From positions 48,061 to 112,060 of the forward strand of contig JBKQUM010000036.1 in the NCBI GenBank assembly GCA_052140165.1: a stretch of DNA of 64,000 bases, written 5' to 3'. The notes under the pieces are model-generated. The model made no database searches. It saw only the letters and a list, made by a program, of their open reading frames with translations, and was not told the origin of the DNA. The translations under genes were made by a program, and so were the position numbers. This document shows positions 37,234 through 46,101 of the stretch, one piece after another; the stretch's first letter is position 1; every line of letters begins with the position of its first letter. The DNA comes from Bog-473 sp052140165 (GTDB lineage: Bacteria > Actinomycetota > Acidimicrobiia > Acidimicrobiales > RAAP-2).

Positions 37234-38073
37234 TCAGCCCAGGGCGTCGCCGAGTCCGGCCGGGGCGTGGTAGCTCTCGGCATCGCTCGGGAAGTCGCCG
37301 CTGCGCACGTCCTGCGCGAAGGCGGCGATCGCCTCGGTGGCGATGCGGCCCACGTCGGCGTATTGGCGCACGAATTTCGGCGGAGTCCCCTTCCCCAGCC
37401 CGAGGAGGTCGTGGAACACCAGGACCTGGCCGTCGCAGCCGGGCCCGGCGCCGATGCCGATGGTGGGGACGTCGACCGCCTCGGTGACGGCGGCGCCCAC
37501 CACGTCGGGCACCCCCTCGATCACGAAGGCGAAGCAGCCGGCCGCGCTCAACGCCTTGGCCGCGTCGAGCAGGGCGCCGGCGGCGTCGGCCGTCTTGCCC
37601 TGGACCCGGAAGCCGCCCATGGCGAGCACCGACTGGGGGGTCAGGCCGAGGTGGCCCATGACCGGGATTTCCGCGCGGATGATCGCCTCGACGGCGGGGA
37701 GGCGGGCCCGCCCGCCCTCGAGCTTCACGGCGTGCGCGCCGGCGCGGATGAGAGTGGCGGCGTTGCGCACCGCGTCATCGGGCGAGAGGTGGTAGCTCAT
37801 CCACGGCATGTCGCCCAGGATCAGGCAGCGCGGCTTCGCCCGCGCCACCGCCGCGGTGTGGTGCGCCATGACGTCGATGTCGACGTGCAGCGTGTCCTCG
37901 TAGCCGAGCACGGTGTTGGCCACCGAGTCGCCGACCAGGATGACGTCGGCGCCGGCTTCGGACACGATGCGCGCACCGGGCTCGTCGTAGGCCGTCACCA
38001 TGACGATGGGGGTGTCGCCGTTGCGCCGCTTGCGCGCCCGCAGCGCGGGCACGGTGATCCGGTCGTCGCTCAC
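37234..38073 (-). CDS. panB: 3-methyl-2-oxobutanoate hydroxymethyltransferase
   Basis: 279 residues. It transfers a hydroxymethyl group from methylene-THF to ketoisovalerate, the first committed step of pantothenate synthesis. Signatures: VMVTAYDEPGARIVSEAGADVILVGDSVANTVLGYEDTLHV (metal and substrate loop), GDMPWMSYH, VKLEGG, PVMGHLGLTPQS, FAFVIEGVP and TIGIGAGPGCDGQVLVFHDLLGL. The GTG start overlaps the upstream DUF5318 stop (GTGA). Confidence 0.95.
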   Translation of the reverse strand: MSDDRITVPALRARKRRNGDTPIVMVTAYDEPGARIVSEAGADVILVGDSVANTVLGYEDTLHVDIDVMAHHTAAVARAKPRCLILGDMPWMSYHLSPDDAVRNAATLIRAGAHAVKLEGGRARLPAVEAIIRAEIPVMGHLGLTPQSVLAMGGFRVQGKTADAAGALLDAAKALSAAGCFAFVIEGVPDVVGAAVTEAVDVPTIGIGAGPGCDGQVLVFHDLLGLGKGTPPKFVRQYADVGRIATEAIAAFAQDVRSGDFPSDAESYHAPAGLGDALG

Positions 38074-38507
38074 TTGGCCGGTGACCCCCTCTTCGGGCGT
38101 GCCTTGCCCCCCCCGGCGGGGTACTTGCGCATCAGGTGGTGCCACGCACACGAGGGGCAGACCTCGACCTCGTAGCAGAGGACAGGCTCGGGGCGCCGGC
38201 AGAGCGCCTTGAGCTCGGCGGCGGTGCCGGGGCAGCGGCCGCCGGGCGGAAGCTTGGCCCCGAAGACGAAGGTCACCGTCACCAGCCGGCCCTCGTCGCA
38301 GATGGGGCAGACCTCCTTCGTCGGCCGGCCCACGTTGCGGGCGGCCCGCAGCAGCTCGGGGTGGGCGTCGCACACGTCGGTCCGGAGGACCTTGCCCCGC
38401 TCGACCTCGCGGACCAGGCCGTTGCGGACGATCCGGTACTCCACCTGGGCCGTGACGTCGGGGCTCACCGCTCGGGATGATGACCTCGGCTCCGAGGTGA
38501 CTGACAC
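38070..38507 (-). CDS. DUF5318 family zinc-ribbon-like protein
   Basis: 145 residues. Two Cys pairs (EVCPICDEGRLV and EVCPSCAWHHLM) plus Cys46, Cys92 and Cys103-type positions suggest a zinc-binding fold. The central text (VEYRIVRNGLVREVERGKVLRTDVCDAHPELLRAARNVGRPT) matches the actinobacterial DUF5318 family of unknown function. It is translationally coupled to panB. Confidence 0.8.
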   Translation of the reverse strand: MSVTSEPRSSSRAVSPDVTAQVEYRIVRNGLVREVERGKVLRTDVCDAHPELLRAARNVGRPTKEVCPICDEGRLVTVTFVFGAKLPPGGRCPGTAAELKALCRRPEPVLCYEVEVCPSCAWHHLMRKYPAGGGKARPKRGSPAK

Positions 38508-38603
38508 GGCCGCAAGGTTACCCCCCGGGCCCGTGAGCGCGACCCATTCGGCGCCGATTCAGGCACGCCGGTGACAGGATCGTGACGGATGTCCGTACAC
38601 CGC

Positions 38604-38620
38604 TATATCGAACCGATATA
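38604..38620. promoter_or_regulatory. Palindromic operator TATATCG-AAC-CGATATA
   Basis: Perfect 7-3-7 inverted repeat, AT-rich in a GC-rich context, 10 bp upstream of the padR start codon. PadR regulators bind such dyads. It probably represses the padR-ino1 transcript. Confidence 0.7.
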
Positions 38621-38630
38621 CTTCTTCGTC

Positions 38631-39257
38631 ATGTTGGACCTGGCCATCCTCGGCCTCCTCGAAGACCACGACCTGCACGGGTACGAGATCCGGCGCCAGC
38701 TGCGCGAGCACCTGGGCCTCCTGGCCAACGTCTCCTTCGGCTCCATCTACCCCGCCCTGACCCGCCTGGAGCGGTCCGGCGCCGTCGTCGCCACCGAGGG
38801 CGGCGGCAGCGAGGCGGCCCGGGCGGCGGCCACGCCGGCACCCCCCACAGGCTCGCTCAGCGGCGAGCTGGCCGTGCTGCGCTCGAAGCGCCACTCCCCC
38901 GCCCGCGCCCGCCGGGGCAAGAAGGTCTACCGGATCACCGACGCCGGGCGGCAGCTGTTCGCGGAGTTGCTGGCGGGCGGTGGCGCAACCGACGACGCCC
39001 GCAGCTTCGGGCTCCGTCTGGCCTTCGCCCGGCACCTCGCCCCGCAGGCCCGCCTCGCGCTCCTCGAGCGGCGGCGCGCCATGCTGGTCCAGCGCCTCGG
39101 CGAGGCCGAGGGGGCCCGCACCGACCTCGACGTCTACGCCCGCTCCGTGGTCCAGCACACGGCGGACGGCATCGCCCGCGACATCAGCTGGCTCGACACC
39201 CTCATCGCGTCCGAGCGCGATGCCCTCGCCACCGCCGGCAGCGAGCCGGTCACCTGA
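38631..39257 (+). CDS. PadR family transcriptional regulator
   Basis: 208 residues from MLDLAILGLLEDHDLHGYEIRRQLREHLGLLANVSFGSIYPALTRLERSGAVV, the classical PadR winged helix. An Ala/Ser-rich insert of about 40 residues follows before KKVYRITDAGRQLFAELLAG. A C-terminal helical dimerisation part completes the protein. The ATG at 38631 is chosen because the upstream extension would translate through the operator palindrome. It lies 26 bp before ino1, so it most likely regulates inositol synthesis. Confidence 0.87.
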   Translation: MLDLAILGLLEDHDLHGYEIRRQLREHLGLLANVSFGSIYPALTRLERSGAVVATEGGGSEAARAAATPAPPTGSLSGELAVLRSKRHSPARARRGKKVYRITDAGRQLFAELLAGGGATDDARSFGLRLAFARHLAPQARLALLERRRAMLVQRLGEAEGARTDLDVYARSVVQHTADGIARDISWLDTLIASERDALATAGSEPVT

Positions 39258-39283
39258 GCACCCGACACCGAAGGAGACAGTCC

Positions 39284-40384
39284 ATGCCCAACCCCATCCG
39301 CCTCGCGATCGCCGGCGTCGGCAATTGCGCCAGCTCGCTCGTCCAGGGGATCACCTACTACCGCCACGCCGACCCCAGCGACATCGTCCCCGGACTCATG
39401 CACGTCGAGCTCGGCGGGTACCACGTCCGCGACCTCGTGCCGGTGGCGGCCTTCGACGTGGACCAGGCCAAGGTCGGCACCGACCTGGGCAAGGCGATCC
39501 ACGCCGGGCAGAACAACACGATCCGCTTCGCCGAGGTGGGCGAGCTGGGCGTCACGGTCCAGCGCGGGCCGACCTTCGACGGCCTCGGCAAGTACTACAC
39601 CGAGACGGTCGAGGAGTCACCCGCCGAGCCGGTCGACGTGGCCGCCGCGCTGCGCGAGGCGCGGGCGAACGTCCTCGTCTCGTACCTCCCGGTCGGCTCC
39701 GAGCAGGCCCAGCGCCACTACGCCCAGGCCTGCCTCGACGCGGGCGTCGCCTTCGTGAACGCCATCCCCGTCTTCATCGCCTCGGACCCCGAGTGGGCCC
39801 GCAAGTTCCGGGATGCCGGCGTCCCGATCGTCGGCGACGACATCAAGAGCCAGGTCGGGTCGACCATCGTCCACCGCATCCTGACCCGCCTCTTCGAGGA
39901 CCGTGGCCTGGCGCTCGACCACACCTACCAGCTCAACTTCGGGGGCAACATGGACTTCAAGAACATGCTCGAGCGCGAGCGGCTCGAGTCGAAGAAGATC
40001 TCCAAGACCCAGGCGGTCACCTCCCAGATGGAGGACCACGTGCTCGACGCCGACGACGTGCACGTGGGCCCCTCCGACCACGTGCCGTGGCTGAAGGACC
40101 GGAAATGGGCCTACATCCGCATGGAGGGCCGCAACTTCGGCGACGTGCCGCTCAACCTGGAGCTCAAGCTCGAGGTGTGGGACTCACCCAACTCCGCCGG
40201 CGTCATCATCGACGCCGTCCGCTGCGCCAAGCTGGCGCTCGACCGCGGCATCGGCGGCCCCCTGCTCGGCCCGTCGGCCTACTTCATGAAGTCGCCCCCG
40301 GTGCAGTACCACGACGACATCGCCCACGCGCTCGTCGAGTCGTTCGCCGCCGGCGAGCCCCAGGAGAGCTGGCCGCCCGACTGA
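39284..40384 (+). CDS. ino1: Inositol-3-phosphate synthase
   Basis: 366 residues, the typical actinobacterial length. It makes 1L-myo-inositol 3-phosphate from glucose 6-phosphate with NAD; this feeds phosphatidylinositol and mycothiol. Signatures: IAGVGNCASSLVQGI (NAD loop), VSYLPVGSEQAQRHYAQACLDAGVAFVNAIPVFIASDPEWARKF, GDDIKSQVGSTIVHRILTRLF and QLNFGGNMDFKNML. SD AAGGAGA. Co-transcribed with padR. Confidence 0.95.
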   Translation: MPNPIRLAIAGVGNCASSLVQGITYYRHADPSDIVPGLMHVELGGYHVRDLVPVAAFDVDQAKVGTDLGKAIHAGQNNTIRFAEVGELGVTVQRGPTFDGLGKYYTETVEESPAEPVDVAAALREARANVLVSYLPVGSEQAQRHYAQACLDAGVAFVNAIPVFIASDPEWARKFRDAGVPIVGDDIKSQVGSTIVHRILTRLFEDRGLALDHTYQLNFGGNMDFKNMLERERLESKKISKTQAVTSQMEDHVLDADDVHVGPSDHVPWLKDRKWAYIRMEGRNFGDVPLNLELKLEVWDSPNSAGVIIDAVRCAKLALDRGIGGPLLGPSAYFMKSPPVQYHDDIAHALVESFAAGEPQESWPPD

Positions 40385-40413
40385 CCCGGCGCTCCGCGGA
40401 CCCGGCGGGCGCC

Positions 40414-40899
40414 CTAGACCAGGATGCGCTCGGCCGGCGCCCGCACGCCCACCACGGCCAGGGTCCGCCCCATGCCGAGGAACATGCCGCAGCAGATCGT
40501 CAGGTCCGCCAGCTCCTCGTCCGAGTACGCCGCGTGCAGGCGGTCCCAGAGCGCGTCCTCCATGGCCTGGTGGTCGAGGGCGAAGCGCTCGGCGAACTCG
40601 GCCGCGAGCCGCTCCCGATCGCTCAGCCCGCTCGCGGCACGCCAGTCGGTGACCTCGGCGTAGAACGGCTCCCCGGCCCCGGCACTCTCGCCGTCACGGG
40701 CCCTCGTGTCGCGGCACACGGCGCAGTCGTTGATCAGCGCGATCGTCCAGCGCGCCGCCTCCCGCTCGCGCACCGACAGCTGCGAGTTGCCGTAGACCGC
40801 CTCGGACAGCTTCCCCATGCCCCCGGCCATCTTGGGGCGCAGCAGCGCCCAGTCGATGTGCTCGCCCATGCCGGTCTCCGGCGCCGTGATCCTGGTCAT
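40414..40899 (-). CDS. Carboxymuconolactone decarboxylase/AhpD-like protein
   Basis: 161 residues, all-helical. The AhpD-type motif appears as NDCAVCRDTRARDG (C-x-x-C plus downstream acidic residue), with flanking LSVREREAARWTIALI and MEDALWDRLHAAYSDEELADLTICCGMFLGMGRTL. Members are peroxidase-type redox proteins or decarboxylases. The CxxC favours a thiol-based role. Start chosen at MTRITAPETGMGEHIDW. Confidence 0.82.
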   Translation of the reverse strand: MTRITAPETGMGEHIDWALLRPKMAGGMGKLSEAVYGNSQLSVREREAARWTIALINDCAVCRDTRARDGESAGAGEPFYAEVTDWRAASGLSDRERLAAEFAERFALDHQAMEDALWDRLHAAYSDEELADLTICCGMFLGMGRTLAVVGVRAPAERILV

Positions 40900-40922
40900 G
40901 GAGCGAGGGTACTCCCGCCTGC

Positions 40923-42311
40923 TCACTGCTGCGAGGCCCACCACTGCTTCAGCCGGGCCGCCGCAGCCTCCTCGCCGAGTGGGCCCTCGTCGAGGCGCAG
41001 CTCCATGAGGAACGCCAGCGCCTGGCCGACTGCCCGGCCCGGCCCCACGCCGAGCAGGTCCATCACCTGGTTGCCGTCGAGGTCCGGGCGTAGTGAGTCG
41101 AGCTCCTCCTGCTGGCGCAGCTCGGCGATGCGGGCATCCAGCTCGTCCATCCGCCGGGCCAACGCCCGTGCCTTGGCTGCGTTGCGGGTGGTGCAGTCGC
41201 AGCGCGTCAGCTCGTTGAGCAGGTCGAGATACGGGCCCGCGTCACGCACGTAGCGGCGCACCGCCTTGTCGGTCCACCCCAGCCGGTAGGTGTGGAAGCG
41301 GAGGTGCAATTCGACGAGCCGCACCACGGTGTCCACGTCGGCCGCCGGGTAGCGCAGCGCCTCCATGCGGGTCCGCGTCATGCGGGCGCCCACGACCTCG
41401 TGATGGTGGAAGCTCACGCCGCCGTCGGTGATGGCACGCGTGCGTGGCTTGCCGACGTCGTGGAACAGGGCGGCCAGGCGCAGCAGGCGGTCCTTGGAGG
41501 TCTTGTCCACGACCGCGAGGGTGTGCGCCAGCACGTCCTTGTGCCGGTGGATCGGATCCTGCTCGAGCGCAAGGCCCGGCAACTCGGGCAGGAAGTCCTC
41601 GGCCAGGCCCGTGCGCACCACGAACCACAGCGCCGCGGACGGCACGTCGAGCATGACCATCTTGTCGAGCTCGTCGCGGATGCGTTCGGCCGAGACGATG
41701 GACAGGCGCCCGTGCATGCGCTCCACCGCGGCCGTCAGCGCCTGGTCGGGCTCGAGCGTGAAGCGCGCCGCGAAGCGTGCCGCGCGCAACATGCGCAGCG
41801 GGTCGTCACCGAAGGAGATCTCGGGGTCGAGCGGCGTCCGCAAGCGGCCCGCCGCCAGATCGCCCAGCCCGTCGAAGGGGTCGATGAGCTCCAGGTCGGA
41901 GAGCCGCAGCGCCAGCGCGTTGATGGTGAAGTCGCGCCGCGACAGGTCTACCACGATGTCGTTGCCGAAGGTCACCTCCGGCTTGCGCGACTCGGGCACG
42001 TAGACCTCCGCCCGGTGCGTCGTGATCTCGTAGACCTGCGTGCCCCTGCGGGCGCCGATGGTGCCGAACCGCGCGCCCTGCGTCCAGACGTCGTCCGCCC
42101 AGCCCTGCAGCAGGCGCAGGATCTCGTCGGGGTGGGCGTCGGTCGTCAGGTCGACGTCGGCGCCGGGCTCGGCCCCGACCGGGAACAGCGCGTCGCGCAC
42201 CGAGCCACCCACCAAGTACAGCGTCTTCCCTGCGGCCGCGAAGCGGCGTGCCAGCTCCTCGGTGGCGCTGACAAGGGGGCGGAACCGCTCGGGCACCGAC
42301 GTGGACTGCAC
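40923..42311 (-). CDS. cca: CCA tRNA nucleotidyltransferase
   Basis: 462 residues. Nucleotidyltransferase head LYLVGGSVRDALFPVGAEPGADVDLTTDAHP, RRDFTINALAL and RMLRAARFAARF, followed by an HD domain (LFHDVGKPRTRAITDGGVSFHHHEVVGARM). It adds or repairs the 3' CCA of tRNAs. This Rv3907c-like gene starts the conserved block leading to the origin. It is divergent from the DUF6049 gene across 34 bp. Confidence 0.93.
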   Translation of the reverse strand: MQSTSVPERFRPLVSATEELARRFAAAGKTLYLVGGSVRDALFPVGAEPGADVDLTTDAHPDEILRLLQGWADDVWTQGARFGTIGARRGTQVYEITTHRAEVYVPESRKPEVTFGNDIVVDLSRRDFTINALALRLSDLELIDPFDGLGDLAAGRLRTPLDPEISFGDDPLRMLRAARFAARFTLEPDQALTAAVERMHGRLSIVSAERIRDELDKMVMLDVPSAALWFVVRTGLAEDFLPELPGLALEQDPIHRHKDVLAHTLAVVDKTSKDRLLRLAALFHDVGKPRTRAITDGGVSFHHHEVVGARMTRTRMEALRYPAADVDTVVRLVELHLRFHTYRLGWTDKAVRRYVRDAGPYLDLLNELTRCDCTTRNAAKARALARRMDELDARIAELRQQEELDSLRPDLDGNQVMDLLGVGPGRAVGQALAFLMELRLDEGPLGEEAAAARLKQWWASQQ

Positions 42312-42345
42312 CCGCCCACGGTAGTGCGGCCTCTAGCCTCTCCCT

Positions 42346-44394
42346 GTGTCGACGCGCTGGGCCAGGACCGCCCTCTGCACGCTCGCGGTGGCCGCAGCGA
42401 CCCTCCTGAGCACGGCGGGCATCGCCGCCGGCTCCGCCGGGCCCGCCGTGCAGGCCGCCGCGGGCGCGCCGCCCCTCACCCTGACCTCCCAGACCTCCTG
42501 GGTCACCCCCACGGCACCCTGGTTCACCATTGCCCTCGCCGTCGGAGACGGCGGCGTGCCCGCCTCCGACCTGCGCGTCAGCCTGACCTTCTACAGCCGC
42601 CTCGGCGACGCGTCGCAATTCGAGCAGGCGGTGGGCGCCGTGCCCCAGAAGACGGTCCTGGGCCGCGTCACCGACGTCCCCGTCACCGGGAGCGGGTCCG
42701 GGCGCGCCGCGACCACCTGCATCACCGTGCTGCCCGACTCGTCGGCCACCGCACCCGCCAGCGGCACCGGCGCCTGCGCTCCCGGCGGTCCCTCGCTCGT
42801 GCTCGACTGCACGCCCGACGCCGGCGTCTGCGGCGACGTCTACCCGGTCTCGGTGGCCCTGCTGCGCCAGGGGGACGCCACCGCGGTGGCGCGCTTCACC
42901 ACTTTCCTCACCTACCAGGAGCCCCAGGGACCCGTCGGCTCGGACGGCGCGCTGCGCGTCGGGCTGATCGCGCCGGTGCTCGGCACGGGCGCCGCGGCAA
43001 TGGCGGGCGCGCTGGCGACCCACCGCGACGTGCCCGTCACCCTCGCCGTCAGCCCGCGCACCGCCGTCGCCCTCGGGGCCGGTCGCACCCGGGCCGGTGC
43101 GCGCGCGCTCGGGCAGCTGACCGGCCTCACCGGCGACGAGGTGCTCAGCGAGCCCTACGTCCCCGTCAACCTGGCGGCGCTCAGCGAAGCGGGCATCGCC
43201 GGCGAGATCCAGGCCCAGCTGGCGCGGGGCACCCAGCTGCTCCACCAGGCCGGGCTGCACCCCGAGAGCGGTCTGTGGGTCGACACCGCGTCGTCCTTCT
43301 CGCAGGGTGACGCCGGGAACCTGGCCAGCGGCCTCCAGGTGGCGGGGGCGAACCATCTCGTGCTGAACGACGGCGACCTCGCGTCGGCGGGGTCCTCCAG
43401 CCTGACCTTCGCGCAGCCCTTCGCGCTCGACCTGGGCAGCGGCACCGATCCGACCGCGATCGCCTCGGACAGCAGCCTCGACACGCTGTTCACCTCCTCG
43501 CCGGGCGATCCGGTGCTCGGGGCGGAGCAACTGCTCTCCGGCCTCTCCTTCGTCCACTTCGAGAACACGTTCGAGCCCGATGCGCGTGGTGTCGTGGTGG
43601 CCCCGCCGTCGGGCTGGCGGGCCAGCGGGGCGTTCATGGACACGCTGCTCTCCGGCCTGACCCAGAACCCCGCCCTGATGCCGCAGACCCTGACCGCCCT
43701 CATGAACCAGGTCCCCGCCGGTGGGAACAGGGAGCCGTCGACGCGGCGGCTCCAGGCGGGCCCGGCCGGGCACGGCATCTCGCGGGCGGCGGCCCAGCGG
43801 ATCGCCGTCGGCCGCCAGCAGCTGTCCTCCTGGTGCTGCGGGGCGAACGCCGCGGTGACCGCCCAGCCGGCCTCCCTGACCGGCCTGGGCGATCTGCTCC
43901 TCTCCACCGAGTCACAGCGCCTGAGCGCGGCCGGCCGCGCCGCCGCGCTGAACGCCTACGACCGTGCCTTCGCCGGCGAGACGGGCAAGATCACCCTGGC
44001 CACCGAGCGCACCGTGACCTTCACGTCGCAGCGGGCGCCCATCCCCATCACCGTCCTCTCGTCGGCCCCCTACCCGGTGCGCGTCGTCGTCACGCTCAAC
44101 AGCGACAAGTTCACGTTCCCCGACGGCAACACCCAGCCGTTGACGCTCGACCGCCCCACGACCTCGGTCCGGGTGACGGCACAGGCGCGCACGTCGGGTG
44201 ACCGGCTGCCCATCGACGTGACCCTGCACACCCCGGACGGCCAGCTGCTCATCGCCCACACGGTGCTCACCGTGCAGTCGACCGAGATCTCCTTCGTGGG
44301 CGTCGCCCTCACCGTCCTGGCCGGTGCCGTGCTCCTGGTGTGGTGGGTGCGCACGTGGCGCCGGGCGCGCCGGGCGCGCCTACGGGCGCACTGA
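42346..44394 (+). CDS. DUF6049-like secreted, membrane-anchored protein
   Basis: 682 residues: N-terminal signal peptide (RTALCTLAVAAATLLSTAGIAAGSA), a large extracytoplasmic region, then a single C-terminal transmembrane helix (ISFVGVALTVLAGAVLLVWWV) and a basic tail. The position between cca and murJ matches Rv3909-type proteins of unknown function (DUF6049) in Actinobacteria. A link to lipid II flipping by MurJ is suggested by this recurrent adjacency. The GTG start lies 7-8 bp after TAGCCT, compatible with a leaderless transcript. Confidence 0.75.
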   Translation: MSTRWARTALCTLAVAAATLLSTAGIAAGSAGPAVQAAAGAPPLTLTSQTSWVTPTAPWFTIALAVGDGGVPASDLRVSLTFYSRLGDASQFEQAVGAVPQKTVLGRVTDVPVTGSGSGRAATTCITVLPDSSATAPASGTGACAPGGPSLVLDCTPDAGVCGDVYPVSVALLRQGDATAVARFTTFLTYQEPQGPVGSDGALRVGLIAPVLGTGAAAMAGALATHRDVPVTLAVSPRTAVALGAGRTRAGARALGQLTGLTGDEVLSEPYVPVNLAALSEAGIAGEIQAQLARGTQLLHQAGLHPESGLWVDTASSFSQGDAGNLASGLQVAGANHLVLNDGDLASAGSSSLTFAQPFALDLGSGTDPTAIASDSSLDTLFTSSPGDPVLGAEQLLSGLSFVHFENTFEPDARGVVVAPPSGWRASGAFMDTLLSGLTQNPALMPQTLTALMNQVPAGGNREPSTRRLQAGPAGHGISRAAAQRIAVGRQQLSSWCCGANAAVTAQPASLTGLGDLLLSTESQRLSAAGRAAALNAYDRAFAGETGKITLATERTVTFTSQRAPIPITVLSSAPYPVRVVVTLNSDKFTFPDGNTQPLTLDRPTTSVRVTAQARTSGDRLPIDVTLHTPDGQLLIAHTVLTVQSTEISFVGVALTVLAGAVLLVWWVRTWRRARRARLRAH

Positions 44395-44396
44395 CC

Positions 44397-46052
44397 GTGG
44401 CCGTCCCCCGCCGGGCCCGGACCCTGTCGCTGCGCACCTCGGCCGCCTACGTCGGCGTCGGGACCGGCGTCTCGCGGGTCAGCGGACTGCTCCGCTTCGT
44501 CGCCCTGGCCTGGGCGCTGGGCCAGACGCCCCTCGCCGACTCGTACAACCTCGCCAACACGACGCCCAACATGCTCTACGACGTCGTGCTGGGCGGCGTC
44601 CTGTCGGCCACGTTCATTCCGGTATTCGTCGACCGCCTCTCCAACCGGGACGAGCGCGAGGCGTTCGAGTCCATCTCCGCCGTCATCACCGTCTCGGTGG
44701 TCGTCCTGCTCTCCACCACCGTCGCCGCCCTCGTGGCGGCCCCGTACATCATCGACGCCCTCACGGTGCTCGACACCCACTCCCACCCGCACCAGCTCCA
44801 TCGCGTCTACCTCGAGCGCGAGGTCGCCACCGAGTTCCTGCGCTGGTTCGTGATCCAGATCGCCGCGTACGGCCTCTTCGCCCTCGGCGCCGCGCTCCTC
44901 AACACCCGGCGCAAGTTCGTGGCCGTCGCCTGGGCGCCCATCGTGAACAACATCGTGTGCATCGGCATCCTGGTCTGGTTCGGCCTGTGGGCGGGCCACG
45001 GCGCATCGCTGGCCAGCGTCGAGGCCCACCACGCCCAGCTCGTCCTGCTCGGCCTCGGGACCTCGCTCGGCGTGGTGCTCCAGGGCGTCGCGCTCGTGCC
45101 GAGCCTGCGCCGTGCCGACCTCGGGCTCCTGCGCTGGCACTGGAACCTGCGCGACGACGCGCTGCGCGCCGTGGCCCGCCTGGGCGGCTGGACCTTCGGC
45201 TTCGTCGTGGCCAACCAGGTGGCCCTCTTCGTCGTCACCGTGCTGGCCGGCAGCGTGGCGGGGCCCGACCCGGTCTCGTCGTACACCTACGCCTACGCCT
45301 TCTTCCAGCTCCCCTACGGCGTGATCACCGTCACCGTCATGTCGGTGGTGACGCCGGACCTCGCCGCGCGCTGGTCGACGGGGCAGCGGCCCGCCTTCCT
45401 GCACCGCCTGTCCGGCGGCCTGCGCGCCGTCCTCGCGCTCATCATCCCCTCCGCCGTCGGGATGCTGCTCCTGGCGCGACCCGCGGTCGCGCTGCTGCTC
45501 GGCGTCGGGCACAGCACCCCGGCCGAGACGGCCACCACCGGGGCCGCGCTGGCGATGTTCGCCCTCGGGTTGCCCGGATTCTGCGCCTACCTCTACTTCG
45601 TGAGGGTGCTGCAGTCCATGCAGCGGACCAAGGTCGCCTTCTACCTCTACCTCGTCGAGAACGGGCTGAACATCGTGCTCGCCCTCGCCCTCGTCCACCC
45701 GCTCGGCGTGCGCGGCCTCGCCCTCTCCCTCTCCATCGCGTACACCGTCGCCGCCCTGCTGGCCCTGGCCGTCTTCCGCCAGTGGTTCGGGCACCTGGCC
45801 GACCGCGAGACGTGGGCGCCGCTCTGGCGCGTCGTGGCGGCCTCGGTCCCGATGGGCGTGGTGGTCCTCGTGGTGTCCAACCTCTCCGGGTCGACCAGCA
45901 CCGTCGGGCTGCTCGCCCGGGTCGTGGGCGCCGTGGTGGCGGGCGGGCTCACGTTCTGGGCCGCGGTGATCTGGCTCGGCCGCCGCCACAACGGGCGTCG
46001 ACGTCAGCGGGCACGCCCGGTCGGGCCCCTCGGCGCCCCCCGCGGCGCCTGA
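44397..46052 (+). CDS. murJ: Lipid II flippase MurJ-like protein
   Basis: 551 residues with about 14 membrane segments. MurJ/MviN blocks: GVGTGVSRVSGLLRFVALAWALGQTPLADSYNLANTTPNMLYDVVLGGVLSATFIPVFV and YAFFQLPYGVITVTVMSVVTPDLA. It flips lipid-linked peptidoglycan precursors across the membrane. The C-terminal pseudokinase extension seen in mycobacterial MurJ is absent. It starts at GTG 2 bp after the DUF6049 stop, so the two are co-transcribed. Confidence 0.9.
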   Translation: MAVPRRARTLSLRTSAAYVGVGTGVSRVSGLLRFVALAWALGQTPLADSYNLANTTPNMLYDVVLGGVLSATFIPVFVDRLSNRDEREAFESISAVITVSVVVLLSTTVAALVAAPYIIDALTVLDTHSHPHQLHRVYLEREVATEFLRWFVIQIAAYGLFALGAALLNTRRKFVAVAWAPIVNNIVCIGILVWFGLWAGHGASLASVEAHHAQLVLLGLGTSLGVVLQGVALVPSLRRADLGLLRWHWNLRDDALRAVARLGGWTFGFVVANQVALFVVTVLAGSVAGPDPVSSYTYAYAFFQLPYGVITVTVMSVVTPDLAARWSTGQRPAFLHRLSGGLRAVLALIIPSAVGMLLLARPAVALLLGVGHSTPAETATTGAALAMFALGLPGFCAYLYFVRVLQSMQRTKVAFYLYLVENGLNIVLALALVHPLGVRGLALSLSIAYTVAALLALAVFRQWFGHLADRETWAPLWRVVAASVPMGVVVLVVSNLSGSTSTVGLLARVVGAVVAGGLTFWAAVIWLGRRHNGRRRQRARPVGPLGAPRGA

Positions 46053-46101
46053 AGCGCCGTGGGGCCTGCTCGCCCCCGCGCCCCCGTGCAAGACTCCGTG
46101 C

